Assembly: GCA_009668945.1 (NCBI GenBank)
Contig: SBEH01000003.1
Span: 62,001 to 126,000, forward strand
Reading direction: 5' to 3'
Source of the DNA: Actinomycetota bacterium
GTDB lineage: Bacteria; Actinomycetota; Coriobacteriia; Anaerosomatales; Anaerosomataceae
Length of the DNA: 64,000 nt
Below are positions 39,888 through 48,496 of the stretch, in pieces. How positions within the stretch are numbered: position 1 is the first letter of the stretch; each line of letters begins with the position of its first letter. A program made the translations under genes and the position numbers. The notes beneath the pieces were generated by a model. It did not search any database and had not been told where the DNA came from. It saw only the letters and a list, made by a program, of their open reading frames with translations.

Positions 39888-40976
39888 ATGATGTCCAAAG
39901 CAACACCGTCAGTGTCGTCGCAGGTCAGCGGCTCGAATGCGGGTACGACGCTGACCGATCGGGTAGTCGAGCTGGTGACGTCGCTGGCTACGGGCGCGGT
40001 ACCCAAGCTCGTTCCGGAGCGCTCGATCGCGAGTCCGGTCGCCTATACCTATGCTGAGGCGGCACGGATCCTCGGCGTCGCGCCCGGCGAGGAGATCGCA
40101 ACACTCGACGCGCTCGAGGACCGCGGAGTGCTGGCGGCCGAGCCTGTGACCACCGTGCCCGTGTGCCCGTTCTGTCGAACGTATCCGCTGCGTGTCGAGC
40201 GCGCCTGTCAAGAGTGCGGAAGCACGGCGGTCCACCGGACCACGATGATTCACCACTACCGCTGCGGCAACGTGTCGCCCGAGGAGACATATCGTCACGA
40301 TGCGGACCTCGTCTGCCCGAAGTGCAACCACAAGCTGCGCCACATCGGCGTCGACTACGAGCGGCCGAGCGGAGTCTGGCTGTGCGACGACTGCCATCAG
40401 GTGTCGGACGCGCCGGAGCTGCGATACCACTCGCTCACCTGTGACAGGCGCGTGCCGCTGGACGACGTCGTGGATCGGCAGCTGTCCGCGTACACGCTGT
40501 CGCCTGACGGTGCGCACCTGGTGTCCGAGGGAACCCTCCGTGCGGCCATCGAGCGGCCGGACGTATCGGATTCGCTGACGGGGCTTCCGGGCGCGGCAGC
40601 GATCGACCGCGCGCTGCAGCTCGAGCAGACGCGCGCGGAGCGGTACGGCACGAAGTTCGCACTCGTGCGCTTCCATCTGTCGAACGGTCCCGAGCTAGGC
40701 GAGCGCTTCGGCGAGGAGGCCGTGTCGCGGGTGGTCAAGACGCTGGCGACCATCGCGCGCGAGAACCTCAGGACGATTGACGCCGTGGGCCGCTCGGAGC
40801 GCTACGGATTCCTGGCCGTGCTTCCCGAGACGGACAGTGAGGGCGCCCGCGTCGCGCTCAGCAAGCTGACCGAGTCGGCGCAAGCGTATATGCACGGACT
40901 CGGCCGAGACGAGGCGCACAGAGCGGCGAACGTAGCAGGCGAGATAGTGGAGCCGACCGCTCCGAAGGCCGAGTAG
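39888..40976 (+). CDS. TackOD1-like zinc domain with degenerate GGDEF domain
   Basis: Residues about 90-186 form a dense zinc-binding region with Cys pairs at 93/96, 107/110, 143/146 and 166/169 plus Cys126, Cys185 and His122/123, in the layout of the TackOD1 output domain (RCGN, YRHDADLVCPKCN, SGVWLCDDC). Residues about 228-350 are a GGDEF-like fold (DSLTGLPGAAAID at the start), but the signature motif reads ERYGF (304-308) in place of GGDEF, so diguanylate cyclase activity is very unlikely. It probably senses or scaffolds. The glycosyltransferase gene starts 10 bases later. ATG at 39888 or 39891. Confidence 0.75.
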   Translation: MMSKATPSVSSQVSGSNAGTTLTDRVVELVTSLATGAVPKLVPERSIASPVAYTYAEAARILGVAPGEEIATLDALEDRGVLAAEPVTTVPVCPFCRTYPLRVERACQECGSTAVHRTTMIHHYRCGNVSPEETYRHDADLVCPKCNHKLRHIGVDYERPSGVWLCDDCHQVSDAPELRYHSLTCDRRVPLDDVVDRQLSAYTLSPDGAHLVSEGTLRAAIERPDVSDSLTGLPGAAAIDRALQLEQTRAERYGTKFALVRFHLSNGPELGERFGEEAVSRVVKTLATIARENLRTIDAVGRSERYGFLAVLPETDSEGARVALSKLTESAQAYMHGLGRDEAHRAANVAGEIVEPTAPKAE

Positions 40977-40986
40977 CCCGATCACC

Positions 40987-42309
40987 ATGCTCGATACCGT
41001 CCTCGCTCACCTGGCAGCCATCGCCCGTGCGTTCGGCGATTGGTGGATGCAGGGCTTCTACGACATCCAGGCGATGACGTGGGAGCGATTCTTCCGCGTC
41101 TTCTGGTGGCTTATCGTCTTCGACTTCCCGCGGTACATCCTGCCCGACGTGATGATGATTCTCTACATCTTCTCGCGGCTCATCTTCAAATGGCCGCACA
41201 AGGTCGTCATGGACCGGTCCTACGAGCCGACGGTGAGCGTACTTGTGCCGGCTCACAACGAGGCAGACAGCGCCGCAAAGACGGTGCATTCACTCATCGA
41301 GCAGGACTACCCGATCAGCGAGATCGTCGTAGTCGATGATGGCAGCCTCGACGACACCTGGGACTCGTTGCGGGTGTTCGCAGACGATCCGCGCGTGAAG
41401 CTCGTGCGCAACACCTCTCGCGGTGGAAAAGCCTCGGCTCTGCAGACTGCCCTCAAGATGACGACCGGCGAGGTCATCGTCTCGGTCGATAGCGACTCCA
41501 CGTTCGACCGAGACGCGATCCGCTGGCTCGTGCAGTACCTCAGGGACCCGGAGGTCGGTGGCGTTTCCGGAAACATCAAGGTCCGCAACCGGAAGAAGAC
41601 GCTCGCCACCTGGTTCCAGGCTGCCGAGTACGCCATCGCGATCGCGACCGGTCGGCGAGTATCCGGCTACCTCGGCTGGCTCACCGTGATCTCCGGTGCG
41701 TTCGGGGCGTACAAGCGCGAGTCGCTGAATGCCGTGGGGGCATGGGACCCGGGGATCGGAGACGACTCGAACGTCACCATCAAGGTGCGCAAGCGCCGGC
41801 AGAGAATCGCGTTCGCGCCGGAGGCGATATGCCTGACCGACGCCCCGGAGAGCTGGCGCGTGCTCTGGCGGCAGCGGAGGCGCTGGGACAAGTCGGGGTA
41901 TCGCAACCGCCTCCGCAAGCACGTCGGCATCCTCAACCCGTTCATCTACGGCGCGCGCAACTCGGTTGCGGTGGCGGTGGGCGTCTTCTACAAGATGGTC
42001 TTGCTGTTCACGTTCCTGTTCTGGTTCTTCTACGAGCTGCTCTTCAGCCAGCGCGGTCAGATCGCCTGGGTCTTCATGATCACCTTCGTCATCTATGGCG
42101 TGTCCAACCTGGTGTCGCTACTCATCGCATGGGCACTCTCCGAGCGGCACGACGAATGGCAGCTGCTCTGGACCGCGCCGCTGATGATCTTCTACTACTT
42201 CTTCCTGCGCTTCCCGCGGGCGATCTCGACCATCGAAGAGGTCTTCGGGCTGAACTACGCGCAACGCTTCTATCCCGACGAGGTGTGGGACCAGGCGCCG
42301 AAGTGGTGA
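40987..42309 (+). CDS. Processive family 2 glycosyltransferase (polysaccharide synthase)
   Basis: The 440-residue protein has an N-terminal membrane helix, a GT2 domain and C-terminal helices, like chitin, hyaluronan or poly-GlcNAc synthases. The motifs for a processive synthase are visible: DDGS (117-120), DSD (168-170), GDD (258-260) and QRRRW (296-300). No PilZ domain is fused. It likely polymerises and extrudes a surface polysaccharide, possibly under control of the upstream degenerate GGDEF protein. The sugar is not deducible. Confidence 0.85.
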   Translation: MLDTVLAHLAAIARAFGDWWMQGFYDIQAMTWERFFRVFWWLIVFDFPRYILPDVMMILYIFSRLIFKWPHKVVMDRSYEPTVSVLVPAHNEADSAAKTVHSLIEQDYPISEIVVVDDGSLDDTWDSLRVFADDPRVKLVRNTSRGGKASALQTALKMTTGEVIVSVDSDSTFDRDAIRWLVQYLRDPEVGGVSGNIKVRNRKKTLATWFQAAEYAIAIATGRRVSGYLGWLTVISGAFGAYKRESLNAVGAWDPGIGDDSNVTIKVRKRRQRIAFAPEAICLTDAPESWRVLWRQRRRWDKSGYRNRLRKHVGILNPFIYGARNSVAVAVGVFYKMVLLFTFLFWFFYELLFSQRGQIAWVFMITFVIYGVSNLVSLLIAWALSERHDEWQLLWTAPLMIFYYFFLRFPRAISTIEEVFGLNYAQRFYPDEVWDQAPKW

Positions 42310-42355
42310 AGCCGGCCGTTGCGCCGATGGGTGACTGACCGCCGCGCGGCTCGGC

Positions 42356-42361
42356 TACAAT
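42356..42361 (+). promoter_or_regulatory. Likely -10 element for hom-thrB
   Basis: TACAAT lies 37 bases before the hom ATG in the 89-base gap after the glycosyltransferase gene. No good -35 hexamer is at the standard distance (TGACTG at 42332-42337 is weak). Confidence 0.4.
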
Positions 42362-42398
42362 AACCTTCGTCAGGCGAGATAGACGCGGAGGATGCTTC

Positions 42399-43685
42399 AT
42401 GTGCGCCGTCAAGGTCGGACTCATCGGGCTTGGCACCGTCGGTAGCGGCGTCGTCGAGATCATCAGACGCCACGGCGAGCGGTTCCGCACGCGCGTAGGC
42501 GTGGACATCGTGCTTGCCAAGTGCGCTGACAGGGACGCCTCGAGAGCGACCGAGCTCGACCTGGCACCGGAGTGCTTCACCACCGATGCGGCGGACATCA
42601 TCGGCGATCCCGAGATCGACATCGTCATCGAGCTCGTCGGCGGCACCGGCGTCGCCCGCACGATCGTGCTCGACGCTCTGCTCGCCGGGAAGACGGTCGT
42701 CACGGCGAACAAGGCGCTCATGGCCACGCATGGGCACGAGGTGATGGACGCCGCAGCCTCCTCAGGCGTGGATATCTTGTTCGAAGCCAGCGTCGGCGGC
42801 GGCATCCCGATCATCGGACCGCTGAAGCACAGTCTCACGAGCAACGAGATCCAGGCGGTCTACGGCATCGTGAACGGCACTACGAACTACATGCTCACCC
42901 GCATGGCCGAGGACGGCCTCGACTACGACGGCGCGCTCGCCGAGGCGCAGGAGCGCGGTTTCGCGGAAGCTGACCCGACCGCCGACGTGGACGGACTCGA
43001 CGCGGCGGCCAAGATCGCGATCCTCGCGTCGATCGCGTTCAACTCGCGCGTGACCTTCGCGGACGTGCCGGCCGAAGGGATACGGTCTGTCGCCCCCACC
43101 GACATCGCTTACGCGCACGAGACCGGCTACGTGATCAAGTTGATGGCCATCGGCAAGCGTACGTCAGACGGTCTCGACATCCGAGTACAGCCGACGATGA
43201 TTCGCGAGAACCACCCGCTCGCCCAGGTGAACGGGGTCTACAACGCCATATACGTGGTTGGTGACGCCGTCGGCGAGACGATGTTCTTCGGCGAGGGAGC
43301 AGGTTCGCTGCCGGCCGCCTCCGCGGTGGTGGGCGACGTCATCGAGGCAGCGAGGCACATACAGGGTGACTGCCGCGGTCTGGTCGGCTGCACGTGTACC
43401 GAGACGCTGCCTGTCCGCGATATCGCGGATCTCACGACCTCCTACTACCTCCGACTGCACGTATGCGATCGGCCGGGAGTGCTCGCGGCCATCGCCGGGA
43501 TCTTCGGCGATCATGGCGTATCCATCGCGTCGGTGATCCAGAAGCGCGCTGAAGACGGTGGCGCCGAGATCGTCTGGATCACACACGAGGCGGCGGAGCG
43601 GGACATGCGTGCTGCGCTCGCCGCGATCGAGAAGCTCGACGTCGTCGATGCCGTGGGCTCGGTGCTGAGGGTGGAGGAGCTCTAG
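42399..43685 (+). CDS. hom: Homoserine dehydrogenase
   Basis: The enzyme reduces aspartate semialdehyde to homoserine. The 428-residue protein has the NAD(P) motif GLIGLGTVGSG, VVTANKALMA, the catalytic region GIVNGTTNYML...FAEADPTADVDGLDAAAK, and a C-terminal ACT domain (about 348-428) for threonine feedback. It is the monofunctional Gram-positive form. thrB follows 5 bases on. Confidence 0.95.
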   Translation: MCAVKVGLIGLGTVGSGVVEIIRRHGERFRTRVGVDIVLAKCADRDASRATELDLAPECFTTDAADIIGDPEIDIVIELVGGTGVARTIVLDALLAGKTVVTANKALMATHGHEVMDAAASSGVDILFEASVGGGIPIIGPLKHSLTSNEIQAVYGIVNGTTNYMLTRMAEDGLDYDGALAEAQERGFAEADPTADVDGLDAAAKIAILASIAFNSRVTFADVPAEGIRSVAPTDIAYAHETGYVIKLMAIGKRTSDGLDIRVQPTMIRENHPLAQVNGVYNAIYVVGDAVGETMFFGEGAGSLPAASAVVGDVIEAARHIQGDCRGLVGCTCTETLPVRDIADLTTSYYLRLHVCDRPGVLAAIAGIFGDHGVSIASVIQKRAEDGGAEIVWITHEAAERDMRAALAAIEKLDVVDAVGSVLRVEEL

Positions 43686-43690
43686 GTAGC

Positions 43691-44605
43691 GTGAGCAGCT
43701 GCGTCCGGGTCCCGGCGTCATCGGCCAATCTCGGGCCGGGATACGACTCGTTCGGTCTCGCACTCGGTCTGTACAACGAGTTCGAGGGTGAGATAGCCGA
43801 GGAGTGGAGCTTCGCGATCGGCGGTGAGGGCGCCGGGCGGCTCGGATCCGACGCCGACAACCGGGTCCTCCGGGCGATGCGTCGTGTCTTCGCCGAGGCC
43901 GGTCAGCCGGAGCTCGCCGCGAGCGTGTCGTGTCACAACGGCATCCCGGTCGGCGTAGGGCTTGGATCCTCGGCTGCCGCGATCGTGGGCGGACTCGTGC
44001 TTGCCGACGCGCTGGTCGGCGGAAACCTTGGAAAGAGGCGTCTGCTCGAACTCGCGGCCGAGATGGAGGGGCATGCCGACAACGTTGCGGCGGCGATCTA
44101 CGGCGGCTTCACGGTCACCGCGAACGGTGGGGGGCAGCTCACTTGTGCGCACGTCGACCCCGCGGCCGGCGTGGCGGCGCTTGTGGTTCTCGGGGAGAAC
44201 GAGCTGCCCACGGCCGAGGCCAGGGCCGCCCTGCCCGAGACCGTGCCACACGCCAACGCGGCCGCGAATGCCGGCGCTGCTGCGTTGGTCGCACTCGGGA
44301 TCGCGATCGGGCGCCGTGAGTATCTGGATTCCGGCATGCACGATGCGATCCACGAGCGCTACCGAGCGGCTCTGGTGCCGGATCTCGACGCGGTGCGCGG
44401 CTTGCTGGATGCGATCGGCGCGGGGCCTGCGGTACTCTCGGGCGCCGGTCCGACGGTGCTCTCGCTCGTTCTGGACCTGGACGACGAGCGCGCCCTGGAG
44501 CGTGCGCGATCGCTTGCCGAGGTGGCACGCGTGGCTCTGTCGGAGATCGGCAGGGGGCGTGTGCTCGCACTGGGCGTCGACCGGACGGGTGCGAGGAACC
44601 CATAG
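43691..44605 (+). CDS. thrB: Homoserine kinase
   Basis: A GHMP kinase of 304 residues that phosphorylates homoserine for threonine synthesis. Motifs: VPASSANLGPGYDSFGLAL at the start and the ATP loop PVGVGLGSSAAA. The GTG at 43691 follows hom closely. Threonine synthase (thrC), often between hom and thrB in actinobacteria, is absent from this cluster. Confidence 0.95.
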   Translation: MSSCVRVPASSANLGPGYDSFGLALGLYNEFEGEIAEEWSFAIGGEGAGRLGSDADNRVLRAMRRVFAEAGQPELAASVSCHNGIPVGVGLGSSAAAIVGGLVLADALVGGNLGKRRLLELAAEMEGHADNVAAAIYGGFTVTANGGGQLTCAHVDPAAGVAALVVLGENELPTAEARAALPETVPHANAAANAGAAALVALGIAIGRREYLDSGMHDAIHERYRAALVPDLDAVRGLLDAIGAGPAVLSGAGPTVLSLVLDLDDERALERARSLAEVARVALSEIGRGRVLALGVDRTGARNP

Positions 44606-44735
44606 CCGTTCAGCGGACCCGCTGCGTGCTGCGCGCGCCGCGGTAGGTGAGAGCGCCGTTTCGGGAATGAACTGTTGCATCCCCGCGCGTCCGGCCTCAT
44701 CCGCAGTCGGGGCACCCTCGGACATCGGAGAAGCA

Positions 44736-45536
44736 ATGACTGACAACCGGCCTGTCATCATCGCCCAGATCTCGGATTTCCACTGCGGCTCGCAGTACCA
44801 CATCCCGAGCCTTGCGACTCGCGTGGTGGACGAGATCAACGATCTTGCGCCCGATGCGCTGGTCGTGACCGGCGATCTCACCGACATGGGCTTCCGCCAG
44901 GAGTTCAAGCTCGCCCACCGCCTCGTCTCCAGGATGAATGTCGAGAGGCTCATGGTGCTGCCGGGCAACCACGATGCGCGCAACGTCGGAGAGGTGCACT
45001 TCGAGGAGCTGTTCGGGGCGCGCACCAGCGAGCTCGCGTTCAAGGGAGTGCGCATCCTCGGTCTCGACTCCTCCGAGCCGGATCTCGACAATGGCCGGAT
45101 CGGGCGACAACGATACCGTTGGATCGAGGAGCAGTTCTCCGACCCCACCGAGTTCAAGATCGTTGCGCTTCACCACCACCTCCTGCCGGTACCGGGGACC
45201 GGGCGCGAGCGGAATATCGTCTACGACGCGGGCGACCTGCTACGCGTGCTGAGCGGCAGCGGGTGCAACGTCGTGCTGTGCGGACACAAGCACGTCCCGC
45301 ACGCCTGGCGGCTGGAGGAGCTCGTCATCGTCAACGCCGGGACCGCCTGCTCGCACCGTCTGCGGGGCCTGACGCGTGCGAGCTACAACATCATCGAGAT
45401 CCACCCCGACCGCATCCGCGTGATCCTCAAGCACCCGTTCCACGAGCCGGAAGTGGTGGCGGACTACAAGCGTGACCTGCGCCGCGAGTGCACATGGCGG
45501 CCGCACGCGGACGGGACACGGGGGGAGTGCGACTGA
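44736..45536 (+). CDS. Calcineurin-like metallophosphoesterase
   Basis: The 266-residue protein has the full two-metal motif set: ISDFHCG, VVTGDLTDMG, LPGNHDARN, ALHHHLLPVPG and CGHKHVPHAW. The layout resembles the Icc/cpdA-like and purple-phosphatase-like group; its substrate is unknown. The ATG at 44736 has GGAGAAG in front. The stop overlaps the cDPG synthetase ATG (TGATG), so it may be part of the same pathway, for example in releasing phosphate from or degrading phosphoglycerates; that is only inference. Confidence 0.88.
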   Translation: MTDNRPVIIAQISDFHCGSQYHIPSLATRVVDEINDLAPDALVVTGDLTDMGFRQEFKLAHRLVSRMNVERLMVLPGNHDARNVGEVHFEELFGARTSELAFKGVRILGLDSSEPDLDNGRIGRQRYRWIEEQFSDPTEFKIVALHHHLLPVPGTGRERNIVYDAGDLLRVLSGSGCNVVLCGHKHVPHAWRLEELVIVNAGTACSHRLRGLTRASYNIIEIHPDRIRVILKHPFHEPEVVADYKRDLRRECTWRPHADGTRGECD

Positions 45537-46879
45537 TGCCGAGAGCGCTCGCGCTGATCGACGGCGAGCACTACCCGCCCGTCGTCCGGTCCGCTCTCGC
45601 CGAGCTTCGCCGCGACTGCGACGTCGTTGCCGCGGTGTTCGTCGGCGGGACCGAGAAGGTGGACTCCGCGGTGGGTGAGGAGACCTACGGACTCCCGGTG
45701 ATCGCGGCTCCTGACGCCAGTGCCGCACTGCGTGAGGCCCTCGGCGTGTTCCGCCCCGAGGTGGTCATCGACCTCTCGGACGAGCCGGTCCTTTCCCCGG
45801 CCGACCGGATGTCGCTTGCGAGTGTGGCGCTCGGATTCGGCGTTGCGTACCGTGGAGCGGACTTCGCCTTCGATCCGCCGCTGGCCGAGTACACCACCTC
45901 CACGCCTGCCATCGCGATCATCGGGACGGGGAAGCGCGTGGGCAAGACCGCGGTCTCGGCGGATGCTGCGCGGCGGCTCAAGGCCGCAGGGCTGGACCCG
46001 GTCGTCGTCGCGATGGGCCGTGGAGGCCCGGCCGAGCCCGAGGTCATCCGCGGGGACGAGGTCGCGCTCACGACGGATGACCTCCTCGCACTCGCCCGGC
46101 GCGGAGTGCATGCGGCGTCGGACAGCTATGAGGACGCGGTGATGAGCCGGGTCGCGACCGTCGGATGCCGCAGGTGCGGGGGCGGGCTGGCAGGTGCGAC
46201 CGCGATCTCCAACGTCGCCGAGGGTGCCCGGCTCGCCGACTCGCTGGGCAAGGAGATCATCATCCTCGAAGGTTCAGGCTCGGCGATCCCGCCGGTCGCG
46301 GCGGACGCAACTCTGCTCGTAGTCGGCGCGGCACAGGGCCTGCCGTACGTGAGGGACTACTTCGGGCCGTACCGGCTCGCCCGCTCCGACGCGGTCGTCA
46401 TCGCGGGCGCTGAGGCGCCTCTGGTGAGCCCGGAGGAGGTCGGGGCGATCGAGGCCGCCGTTCGCGATCTCCGCGGTGACATCCCTGTGATGGCCGTGAG
46501 GTTCCGGCCACGTCCGCTGGCGGCGGTCGCCGACGCCCGCGTGTTCTTCGCGACGACGGCGCCGCCGGCGCTGCTGCCGACGCTCTCGGCGCACTTGGAG
46601 CGGCAACACGGCTGCGAAGTCGTGGGCGCAAGCCCGAACCTATCGAACCGCGCGATGCTCCGCGACGACCTGCGTGCCGCCGAGGGGCACTACGACGTCC
46701 TCCTCACCGAGCTCAAGGCGGCTGCGGTGGATGTCGTAGCCGAAGCGGGCGTTGTCGCCGGCGTGTCGACGGTGCTCTGCGACAACGAGCCGCTCACCGC
46801 AGACGGGACCGGTCTCGGTGCGCTCGCGCGGGACCTGTACGACCTAGCGTTGACGCGACACGGAATGAGGACCGCCTGA
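45536..46879 (+). CDS. Cyclic 2,3-diphosphoglycerate synthetase
   Basis: The 447-residue protein matches 2,3-diphosphoglycerate synthetase, which closes the anhydride ring of cDPG using ATP. It begins MPRALALIDGEHYPP, has VGGTEKV, the P-loop GTGKRVGKT (130-138), GRGGPAEPE and NRAMLRDDL. cDPG is a thermoprotectant and phosphate store known from thermophilic methanogens. The start overlaps the metallophosphoesterase stop, and the stop overlaps the 2-phosphoglycerate kinase start, so the operon is tightly coupled. Confidence 0.85.
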   Translation: MPRALALIDGEHYPPVVRSALAELRRDCDVVAAVFVGGTEKVDSAVGEETYGLPVIAAPDASAALREALGVFRPEVVIDLSDEPVLSPADRMSLASVALGFGVAYRGADFAFDPPLAEYTTSTPAIAIIGTGKRVGKTAVSADAARRLKAAGLDPVVVAMGRGGPAEPEVIRGDEVALTTDDLLALARRGVHAASDSYEDAVMSRVATVGCRRCGGGLAGATAISNVAEGARLADSLGKEIIILEGSGSAIPPVAADATLLVVGAAQGLPYVRDYFGPYRLARSDAVVIAGAEAPLVSPEEVGAIEAAVRDLRGDIPVMAVRFRPRPLAAVADARVFFATTAPPALLPTLSAHLERQHGCEVVGASPNLSNRAMLRDDLRAAEGHYDVLLTELKAAAVDVVAEAGVVAGVSTVLCDNEPLTADGTGLGALARDLYDLALTRHGMRTA

Positions 46880-47802
46880 TGCCGAGGAACCCCGTCGTGA
46901 CCATCAAGGACCAGAAGCACGGTCTGCCGCTGAGCAAGGGCCTGCTCGCGCAGACCTTCACCGCTACCGGCCTGAGCCCCGGTCGCTCCTACGCTGCCGC
47001 ACAGCGGGTGCAGGATGAACTGCTGGAAGCCGGGCGGCTTGAGGTCACCCTCGCCGAGTTGCACGACCTCGCTGCCGATGTTCTCGCCGACGTTGCCGGA
47101 TCGGAGACAGCGACCCGCTACCGTCGCCTTGATGAGATCGCGAAGCTACAGCGTCCTCTCATCATCCTGATCGGCGGAACGACCGGCGTCGGGAAGTCGA
47201 CCATCGCCACCGAGGTGGCCCACAGACTCGGCATCACGAGAATCGTGTCGACGGATAGCATTCGGGAGGTCATGCGTGGTATCTTCTCCCGGGAACTCAT
47301 GCCCGCGATCTACGAGAGTTCGTTCGATGCGTGGCGCGGACTGAGGGTTCCCGTCCCCCACGGCGCAAGTCCTGTGATCGTCGGATTCCGGGAACAAGCC
47401 GCCGTTGTCGCCACCGGCATCAAGTCACTTATCGATCGCGCGGTGGTAGAGGGCGTCAGCATGGTGCTCGAGGGCATCCACGTCGCTCCGGGGTACATCG
47501 AGCCTTCCCAGTTCGAGAACGTGTACGTCGTGCAGTTTCTGATCAGCGTGGACGATGAGGATGCGCATCGAAGCCACTTCTACATCCGCGAGGTGCAGAC
47601 CGACGGGATGCGGCCGTTCGAGCGGTACCGGGCGAACTTCGACAACATCCGGCTGCTCGGTACCTACGTCGAGGAGCTTGCCGTGGAGCATGGCATCCCG
47701 GTTGTTCACAGCCACCAGCTGGACCGCACGGTGGCCGAAGTACTGGAGCTGATCGTTGATACCGTGATACGCGCCGAAGAGGGGACCGAAGCGGGCGGGT
47801 GA
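46879..47802 (+). CDS. 2-phosphoglycerate kinase
   Basis: The enzyme makes 2,3-diphosphoglycerate from 2-phosphoglycerate, the step before cDPG synthetase. The 307-residue protein has an ATP-cone-like N-terminal domain (about 1-90), a P-loop GTTGVGKST (100-108), STDSIREVMRG, and VLEGIHVAPG. The arrangement is the same as in archaeal 2PGK. Its ATG shares a base with the stop of the cDPG synthetase gene. Confidence 0.88.
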   Translation: MPRNPVVTIKDQKHGLPLSKGLLAQTFTATGLSPGRSYAAAQRVQDELLEAGRLEVTLAELHDLAADVLADVAGSETATRYRRLDEIAKLQRPLIILIGGTTGVGKSTIATEVAHRLGITRIVSTDSIREVMRGIFSRELMPAIYESSFDAWRGLRVPVPHGASPVIVGFREQAAVVATGIKSLIDRAVVEGVSMVLEGIHVAPGYIEPSQFENVYVVQFLISVDDEDAHRSHFYIREVQTDGMRPFERYRANFDNIRLLGTYVEELAVEHGIPVVHSHQLDRTVAEVLELIVDTVIRAEEGTEAGG

Positions 47803-47833
47803 CCGTCCGGGGGATACCGAGAGGGAGCAAGGC

Positions 47834-48496
47834 ATGAAGTTCTTTCTGGACACTGCCAACCTGGCCGAGATTCAAGAGGCGGCCTCGTGGGGCGTGCTCG
47901 CGGGTGTCACCACGAATCCGACGCTGTACGCGCGCGAGGGCGGATCGCTGGCGGACTTCCACGGCCACATCCAGCGCATATGCGAGATCTGCGACGGTCC
48001 GGTCTCGGCCGAGACGGTGAGTCTGGCGCGCGACGAGATCGTGACGGAAGCCGAGACTCTGGCAGCACTGGCGCCGAACGTGGTGGTTAAGGTGCCGGTC
48101 ATGCCGGAGGGCCTTGCGGCCACCCGCACCCTCGCAGGGAAGAACATCGACGTGAACATGACGCTGTGTTTCACAGTTCCCCAGGCGCTCATGGCCGCCC
48201 GCGCGGGTGCGCGGTACGTGAGTCCGTTCATCGGCCGCTTCGACGACATCTCTGAAGATGGCCTGGAGCACCTCGGCAACATGATCGCCGCGCTCAACAA
48301 CTACGACTTCGGCCACCCGGTCGAGGTCATCGCCGCGTCCGTGCGGCACAACCAGCACGTCGTGGCCGCTGCCCTCATGGGTGCCGACATCGCCACCGTG
48401 CCGTTTGGCGTGCTGCAGAAGCTCGTCAAGCACCCGCTTACCGATCGCGGCCTGGAGTCGTTCCTGGCCGACTGGGAGAAGGTGAAGAACGCGTGA
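47834..48496 (+). CDS. fsa: Fructose-6-phosphate aldolase / transaldolase-like
   Basis: The 220-residue protein is the short transaldolase form: FFLDTANLAEI, GVTTNPTLYAREG, the Schiff-base Lys in VVKVPVMPEG, and SPFIGRFDDI. It may act as transaldolase or as fructose-6-phosphate aldolase; sequence alone does not separate them well. Its end overlaps the rho GTG. Confidence 0.9.
   Translation: MKFFLDTANLAEIQEAASWGVLAGVTTNPTLYAREGGSLADFHGHIQRICEICDGPVSAETVSLARDEIVTEAETLAALAPNVVVKVPVMPEGLAATRTLAGKNIDVNMTLCFTVPQALMAARAGARYVSPFIGRFDDISEDGLEHLGNMIAALNNYDFGHPVEVIAASVRHNQHVVAAALMGADIATVPFGVLQKLVKHPLTDRGLESFLADWEKVKNA

Noticed and set aside
39888-40976. Active diguanylate cyclase
   Set aside because: The GGDEF signature reads ERYGF, so catalytic and metal-binding residues are missing.
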